From: Nymphaea colorata | Taxonomy: Eukaryota; Streptophyta; Magnoliopsida; Nymphaeales; Nymphaeaceae | NCBI RefSeq assembly: GCF_008831285.2 | Contig: NC_045151.1 | Span: 3,159,544 to 3,223,543 of the forward strand | Direction: 5' to 3' | DNA length: 64,000 bases | In this document: positions 56,936 to 64,000 of the stretch, in pieces | How the letters are laid out: every line of letters starts with the position of its first letter | Position numbering within the stretch: position 1 is the stretch's first letter | Notes under the pieces: generated by a model | The model's input: the letters and a program-made list of their open reading frames with translations, nothing else | Database searches by the model: none | Told to the model about the DNA's origin: nothing | Made by a program: the position numbers and the translations under genes

Positions 56936-57550
56936 ATTTTGTGTGTGTGTGAGTGTGGGTCGTATTTAGTTGTCTTTTTCGAAACTGTTTGGAATTCAGT
57001 GATCTCTAGTTCTCTGGCTTAGGCTTTTTGGTTTTTGTTTATTTTTTTCCGGCTGGCATGAACTTGTGTTTAAGAGAGTTTGGCTCGATGTGTCTCTATA
57101 GTTTGTCTAGTTTTGGGAAAATTGGGACCAATAATTTAGGCCAAGGTATCTAGGTGTCAATTTGCTATCTTATCAAAGGGATGGATGGGTTAGGCTCAGC
57201 TCCATGGGGTTTAGGACCTGCAAGAATAAGCTATCTAGGAAAAACTAGCTGCACTAGGCTAGGAAGAATTTAAGAGTACTAGGCTACAATGATCTATAGA
57301 AATTAAGGACAATTATTGCGATAGACCCAACTAGCAAACTTTAGGTCTCCAAGAGAAATTGAATGCAGGAGCGATCACGATGAGTACCGCTATAAGTTAG
57401 TCGTTGGGGTAGGGATTTTTTTCCGATGTGCTGTTGTTCGGCAGAGGTCAGAAAAAGTAGGATATAAATTAAACGGATAAACTGTATAGAATAACTAGTT
57501 TCCAACCATTCAAAATCAATATGGAAGGTAGCACCAACTTAAGTTGTTGA

Positions 57551-57670
57551 TGTTAACAAAGTTAGCAATAATATCAGTGAAAGATCACCCGGCCTTACCC
57601 ATGATGATCATATAAAGCAAGAGAAAGATAAGGAAAGAGCAAGTTAGGAAGAGATGGAATTTTAACTCAC
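57551..57670 (+). repeat. 5' LTR start of the right-hand copia element
   Basis: TGTTAACAAAGTTAGCAATAATATCAGTGAAAGAT and the next 80 bp align with 61283-61395. The two diverge after about 115 bp, so the full LTR length is not visible. Confidence 0.75.
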
Positions 57671-60600
57671 TCACTGAGTGCGGTTAATGAGATTGTTGCT
57701 TATACAATGATAGGGACATAGTTCTATATACTGTCAACGGTCTACTGAAACAATATGAAAACTTTGTTACTAATGTCATACTTTAAGTCTTTGCCATCCT
57801 TTTCTGAGAAATATAACATACTGCTCAATCAAGAAAATAGATTCTCATCAGCACTCAAAGGCAACAGACCACCCTAGAAAATTTGGCTATGGCTTTTGTT
57901 TGTCAAGCTAACCGAAGCAGGTGGAACAATTGTCCTGGATGCATCCTGGATGCTTCAACAACAATCATCCTCCCCACTTGAATAACCAGTCCAACAACAA
58001 TAACAATGGAGGCACTCGTAGTGGAAATTCATCCAAGCCTCAAAACCAATCTGGTGGTGGTTCCAATCATAATTCTGTTGTTTGTTAATTTTGTGGTCAC
58101 AATAACCATACGTGAACCAATACCATGATGTACTATATACCTAACGCTCTTGCTGCCTGGTCCATAGGTGCATTTTATGAACCTCCCTGGTATCCAGACA
58201 CTAGTGTATCACACCGCATGACTGCCAATGCCTCAAACCTAAGCAAAGTTACTGTACCAATGGAGCTACCCTGAATATCTCTGGCACAAGTAACATTTAC
58301 TTCAAGTCTCCTAATTTTCAATAAAACATGTTCTTTATTGTACCCAACTGGCACAAAAATCTCATCTCTATTGTCAAGTTTTGAATTTCACTCCACAAAG
58401 TTCCTTGTGAAACAAAATTAGACCAGGAGAACACTGCATGAAGGTGAAGTTCGAGATCAGCTCTATTAATGGATAGTGGAGAAGCATCGTAGGCCCTTTC
58501 TTATTTTGCTATTAAAAATAAAATTTATGTTGGATTGTGGCATTCCATCTTGGTCAACTTAGCAAACATGTGTTAGAAAAATTGAATAGGTGTGAACTTG
58601 TTTCCATTGGTGTAAATTGTAGTGACTACTGATTTGTCTTGTTCTGTTTGCAATATTAGCAAATCCCATAAGTTGCCATTTGACAATATTGACATTTCAA
58701 TTAATGTTCCTCTTGAAATTGTGCATACGGATCTTTCGAGACCCGATCCTTGTGAGTCATGGAGAGCATATTGATATTATCTCCTTCTCATGGACAACTT
58801 TTCATGATTTAGTTGGCTATTTCCTTTGTGAGCAAAGCCAAACACTTTCAACTGTTTTCAAGATTCAAAATCATGGTGGAAAAGCAAAGCGTGTTTTCCA
58901 AGTAAGGTATTCCAAAGCAGCATCGGAGGAAAATGATTAATTGACAATTCAATGATTTTTTTGATCACCATGAAATTAAATAATGATGTCATGTCCTCAC
59001 ATTCCATAAACAAAATGGAGTTATGGAGCAAAAGCACCATCATGTTGTCAAGATGGGATCAAGTGTGATGAACAATCTGCCTATCATCTTAGTTTTGGAC
59101 TGATGAACCAGCATATATCTCATAAACTGGTTACCATATTGAAGCTAAAGAGAAATCTCCCTTTAAGAACTTTTTTAAAACAAAGCCCACATATAAGCAT
59201 CTTCTAATCTTTGGCTGCATGCGTTATCCATTACTTATTCCTTATGGAGATATTAAGTCTGATTCCAAATCAAAGTCATGTGTCTTCGTTGAGTATGGCA
59301 TTGTGCACAAGGCTTCTTATGATATGAGCCTCTCTCTAAATGTGTTTCTGTGTCAATGCATGCGACATTTTGTGAACATGGTTTTCTCTATTATGGAAGT
59401 CAATCTCCAAACATGAAGATGATGTTGCTAAATGGTTGCAAATTAATTATTTGAAAAAAAAAGAAAGTCACGGCTATGAACCAAGCCCACACAATCATAT
59501 TTACTCTATCTTCACAACCCTATTGTCAACGATGAACAACAAATGGAAGAATCTGATTATCATGAACTAGACGTTGTGAATGTTGAAGGAGATGGAGATG
59601 ACGATGAAATCAACACCTTCCAAAATGAACAAGTATCTCCTCTATCACCAGGCATCAAGTTAATTGTTGATCTACCTATTGAGTGTGCTCCAGAACATGT
59701 ACATAATATTGGAAAACTCGCTTTAGGGATAGCACTATTTTGCCTCTAGTCAAGCAGAAGAGACCTAGACATGTATGCATATGCTTTTAAAACTAAACAA
59801 TGGTTAAAATCTATGAGAAAATAGATAGGTGCAATTCATAAAAATCAAATGTGGGAACTGATGCAAACCATGCTAATAATCTAGTTAGGTGCAAATGGGT
59901 GTTCCTCAATAAAAGAAAGCCTGGTGGAAGTGTTGCTTGGTATGAAGCCCACCTTGTAGCTATCAGATATAGTCGGTAGGAGGCCATTGACTATAAACAG
60001 ATGTTCAATCATGTAGTTAAACCCATGACTATTTAGACTATCATCTCTATTCTTGTTTCACAAGGATGGAAAATGCATAAACTTGACGTAAATAATGATT
60101 TCTTCACACAGAGCTCAAGGCGCAAGTGTTCACAGCACAACCACCCAGGTTTGAAGACAACAAGTTTTCTCAGCATGTATGCAAACTGAAGAAAGCTATA
60201 AATGCCTTAAAGCAGGTGCCTAGAGCATGGTTTGACAAGTTGAAAACAAATATATTGTAGCAAGGATCTAAATAATTAAAGTTGGATACATATCTCTTCA
60301 TGCTACAGAAGCAAGATAAAATGACTTACATCCTTAGTTTGATGATATCATTGTTATTGGAAACTCTTCATCTGTTGTGCAACAAGTTTTTCAGAGATTG
60401 GCAGCAGGTTCTCCATTTTTAAAGATCTAGGAGAACTTAATTGCTTCCTTAGTGTTGAAGTGCTTAAATGAGAAGATGAGATTCTTCTATCTGAACATCA
60501 CCATTTAAAGGATCATCTTGTGAAGGCTAAGATGGACTAGTGCAACAATATTGGAATATCAGCAACAACAAACGTTACCCTTTCCAACAAGAAGGAAAAC

Positions 60601-61282
60601 ACTTAATGTTGCCCATGCCTCTTTCTATCAGTAGATCGTTGTGTAAGTTCAGTATGAGACACTTACTAGTCCTGACATTGCTTTTGCTATTAATAAAACA
60701 TGTTAGTATATGCATCAATCAACCCAGCTCCCATGTTAAATGCATATTTAGGTATATTAAAAGCACAATTGATTTTGGCTTGCATTATTCTAAGTGTACC
60801 TTTTTTCCACCTATCTACTTTCTTTAATGCCGACTGGGCAAATTGCCTAGATGTTTGCATGTCTACAAGTGGGTATGCTATGTGTCTTGGGACCAATATT
60901 ATATCACGGACATCAAACAAGCAATAAAATGTTTCTTTCTCTTCCATGAAAGTTAAATATAAAGCCATTTCACATGCTACTTTAGAGTTGCTATGGATTA
61001 AAATGTTGTTAAAGGAGTTCAAATTAAAGATCAAGGATGACCCATCTTATGGTGCCAAACTAGGATATATTTTTAGGGTAGCAAATCTAGTCTTTTAGGC
61101 ACACATCAAATACATAGAAATTAATCACTTTGGCTAGGTAAAGATGGGAAAAGGAGGCTTAGAAATAAAGTCCATCAAGCCTGGTAGGCAGCTTGCCATA
61201 TCTTCACATAGTCATTGGCCAGACCCATATTTCATCTATTTTAGAACAAGCTCAATCACATGGACATTGGCTAGAGGGGTTG
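57671..61282 (+). mobile_element. Ty1/copia element, highly degenerate, internal region
   Basis: Recognisable pieces in order: gag QYENFVTNV (about 57743), zinc-knuckle-like CQFCGHNNHT (about 58085, with stops), protease WYPDTSVSHRMTANASNLS (about 58190, D-T/S-G replaced by DTS), integrase VHTDLSRPDP (about 58720), GCMRYPLLIPYGDIKSDSKS (59216), RT CKWVFLNKRKPGGSVAWYEA (about 59890) and KLDVNNDF (about 60080), and RNase H FNADWANCLDVCMSTSGYAM (about 60822) with ELLWIKMLLKEFKLK (about 60990). It is dead: many stops, frameshifts, most of gag missing, and the YVDD site lost. A purine-rich GGCTAGAGGGG tract precedes the 3' LTR. Confidence 0.9.
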
Positions 61283-61400
61283 TGTTAATCAAGTCTGCAA
61301 TAATATCAGTGAAAGATTACCTTGCCTTACCCATGGTGATTAAATAAAGCAAAAGAAGCATAAGGAAGGAGCTAAGTTAGGAAGAGATGAGGTTCTATAT
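61283..61400 (+). repeat. 3' LTR start of the right-hand copia element
   Basis: TGTTAATCAAGTCTGCAATAATATCAGTGAAAGAT follows the purine tract and aligns with 57551-57665 at roughly 85 percent by eye. The end is not determined. Confidence 0.75.
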
Positions 61401-61559
61401 TAAAACGAGCAACTCCAAATGTAGAAAGTGTATTGAGAATCCTTATGGTGATATGAAGTAACTTGTTGATTAAATAGTGCAACCTCTCCAATGAATATTC
61501 AATCATTGAGAGAGAGAGTGGACATAGGCCTTTGGGTGAACCACTATGCTTGCGTGTTT

Positions 61560-64000
61560 GTTCGCATCCTAAAATATATTTTGGTTTTTGATGTGCACAA
61601 GGAAAATGAGGTTTTATTTAAATGAGAGAGAAAGGAACTCGCTCGTTAGTATGAGGATTGACTGTTTTTGTTCTAAATGAGGTGTGGTGTTTTAGAAAGT
61701 GTTGAAGAATTGATGTTTAAAATTTTTGAAGAATCAATTGAGAGTGTAAAACATTTTGGTTTGAAAAATCTTGAGTGAGAAAATCTTTAAAAACATCATT
61801 TGGAAACCTTTGAACATCACTTTTGGAAATCACTTTGGTATTTTCTTAAGACTTTAAGTAGGTTTGAGGTTTTGCTCTAATTTGGTTATTACCTAGTTAG
61901 AACTCTGTCTCATCTTACTTAAGTTCTTTTAGAGAGGTGCTTGTGATCATTCGTGATATTAAGTGAATGTACATACATGAATGCATTGATCCTATATGAT
62001 TAGAAAGAAATCATTTATTCCTATCATGATATTCATGTAAAGACATTCTTACCATCACATACATCTAAGCTTCCCATTTTTATTTAAATAACTGCCATAA
62101 ACACTTTTACGAAAAGAAAAAAGTTTTTGAAAATGAAATGAGGTTATAGACCATCAAATATGATTATAATATTGGGTCATTACTTGAGTTTTGGTCTTGA
62201 TGAAGTAGGCAAATGAAAAAATCTTGAGAGAAAGATATTCAAAAGAATGAAAAAGAGGAAAGACTTAAATACAAGAGGAATATGGAGAAAGAGAGAGAGA
62301 AAGAGACTTTGAAAATCACAAAACAAATGATTTAAATGAGAGAGATATGTATACATGTACATACTTATATATACATATATATGTATGGATACGTATATGA
62401 AAGCTTATGAAGAGGAAGTTCAGATCAAATAGAGAGGGAGAAGAAGATTTTAGAAAAAGAGAGAGATTTAAAATAGAATACACGTATATATATTTATATA
62501 TATGTATATGAGAGTTTGTAAAAGAATATGTTAAATCATAAAGAGAGAAAATAAAAAGAGAAAGACAAAGAGAGATAATCATGTGCACATACACGTATAT
62601 AGCTTGTATATACGTATATGTCTTCATGAGAGTTAAAATCAAGAAATGACTTGAAAATATCCGATTTCAATTTTTATGTAGGCTGAAGAGGAACATAGAC
62701 TCATGCAAGAGTCTAGGCTAAGTCTCCAAAGCCTCATTAAAGAGAGTTTCTTGCTTTTCAAAAACTTTTAGAAAACATGATTTCAAATATTTTATATATG
62801 AACATAAAATCATATTTATTTTGTTTTCTAACAAGAGAACATATTTCTCTCACCTTTAGGTATGAAAAAAAATCAAGTGCACAAAAAATGGAGAGCAATA
62901 CAACAAAGAACTCATCGGGGTTTCTAATCAGGTAATTAAAAGAGAAACAAGCGTGATAATGGCAAGAAAATATATTTTAACATGTACATATTCGTGAGGG
63001 ACTTTCTCGGGTTGGACAACTCCTAACCTCAAAATCAACATAATAATGAAAATGTCCCAACCAAAACATTCATTGTCATTGTGCATTTGCTCATTAATTA
63101 GGAGAACTTAATACATCATGCATAAGTATCATCTCAAGCATAAATGATAAGTAAAACAATATAACAAGCACATTTTTAGAAATAAATGAAAAAACAAAAT
63201 TTATTTCGCCTTGCTTATACTCCCGATGCACTCAAGAGTAGCTCTCAACTTCGGATAGGAAGTCCTTGCATGGCCATGGGGAAGTGGCAAGAGGAAGTTA
63301 GAAAAATGAAAACAAGAAGATGACTACATACATTGAATATGGATGATATTAGAAATGAGCCTCTTCCTTTAAATGATCCTAGGGTTACCTAGGATGAAAC
63401 TCCAAGATGATGGAGATATACCCCAAGAGGTCTCCTCATGCTAATTTGAACTTAGAGAGGTTTGCCCCTAAGATTGGAGAAGAAAAAAAGGAGAAGAAGA
63501 GAGGAATGGAGAAAAAGAGTCAAATAGAATTGCATATTTTCAAGTAAAGAAGCATTAGCCCATGCCCAAGAAGGAGGATTGTGAGAGTATTTATAGAGAG
63601 GTTTGGAGCAAAAATTCAAAATTTGATTTTTTTTAATTTAACAAAATTTTCATGCAAATTTAAAGTATTTTGAATAATTTTTTATTTTTTAAAAAATAAG
63701 CTTTGACTAATTGGGATATGCCACTAGCCTTGCAAACACCCATTTGAAGTGTAGGCAGGGCTAATGCCCACCTAGCTAGACCAACACCGCCCTCAAGGGG
63801 TGGTTTTTGACTCAAAACAAGGCCTGCACTGTGCACAGGACCTGCCCCGATGCATTGCATTGAGCAAGGACGTAGGCACAACGCGTCTGGCGCATGCTAG
63901 CACATGGTAGTGCGCGATGCGCTGTCGTGCGCCACTGCTCATGGCGATGCCGTGCCGATTTTTTATAAAGGGGTGCAAAATGCCCCCCTTATTGTCTCAT
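61560..64000 (-). mobile_element. Long LTR-like repeat, copy 2 (inverted, cut by window end)
   Basis: Read on the minus strand it repeats copy 1 (28.9-31.7 kb) block by block: a GC-rich patch (about 63800-63970), CTCCAAACCTCTCTATAAATAC (about 63585-63610), a CT-rich leader, one 'GCATGGCCATGG' unit (about 63265), TTTTGGAGACTTAG-type text (about 62730), ATCACAAGCACCTCTCTAAA (about 61950), AATTAGAGCAAAACCTCAA (about 61880), and GGATGCGAAC (about 61568) where homology with copy 1 ends. The left end abuts the copia 3' LTR region. Confidence 0.7.

Larger units (their letters stand above)
54396..57550. other. Downstream intergenic DNA
   Basis: The MYB 3' untranslated region and beyond. It contains a GA tract at 54530-54576, an AC tract at 55377-55408 and a short tandem duplication at 56790-56935. 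No gene was recognised. Confidence 0.5.

Overview
The window is nuclear DNA from a flowering plant. The evidence is spliced genes with GT/AG introns, plant-type Ty1/copia elements, a plastid ycf2 fragment inside nuclear DNA, a FAR1/MULE remnant, and long AT-rich intergenic DNA full of TA, GA and CA microsatellites. I cannot assign a family or species. Gene density is low: I can support two cellular genes, and most of the rest is decayed mobile DNA.

Left third (1-21.5 kb). A minus-strand gene for a plant symplekin/Pta1-like mRNA 3'-end processing factor (ESP4 type) fills about 21 kb and runs off the left edge. Eight coding exons between 4778 and 16766 join in frame into about 666 codons. A likely N-terminal exon lies at 19.3 kb and a probable 5' leader exon at 21.34-21.48 kb. 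The introns are large and carry insertions: a degenerate copia element in antisense (1-2360), a TIR DNA element of about 1.1 kb (11.39-12.46 kb), two copies of a poly-A/T-rich repeat family, several two-copy tandem duplications, and a plastid ycf2 fragment joined directly to a LINE reverse-transcriptase fragment (20.2-21.0 kb).

Middle (21.5-47.5 kb). This part is intergenic and repeat-dominated. It holds a FAR1/MULE transposase remnant (22.4-23.1 kb), a long LTR-like repeat with its own TATA box and internal tandem units (28.5-31.7 kb), a block of short tandem duplications (33.0-35.2 kb), a copia RNase H tail with LTR (37.4-37.8 kb), two inverted copies of the A/T-rich family (38.9-40.5 kb), a copia RT/RNase H remnant (43.2-44.1 kb), and very long TA tracts.

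Right third (47.5-64 kb). A plus-strand six-exon gene for a GARP/G2-like MYB (SHLQMYR type) transcription factor (47771-54395) reads open through all splice junctions as a 284-residue protein ending in an LxLxI (EAR-like) motif. Downstream are a decayed copia element with both LTR starts (57.55-61.4 kb) and a second, oppositely oriented copy of the 28.5-kb LTR-like repeat, running out of the window at 64 kb.

The two cellular genes have no obvious functional link. I found no new enzymatic or defence system. The most unusual items are the unclassified A/T-rich repeat family, the inverted long LTR-like pair, the plastid-LINE chimera inside the 5' part of the symplekin gene, and a (TC)n(TA)n(GA)n perfect palindrome within a MYB intron.
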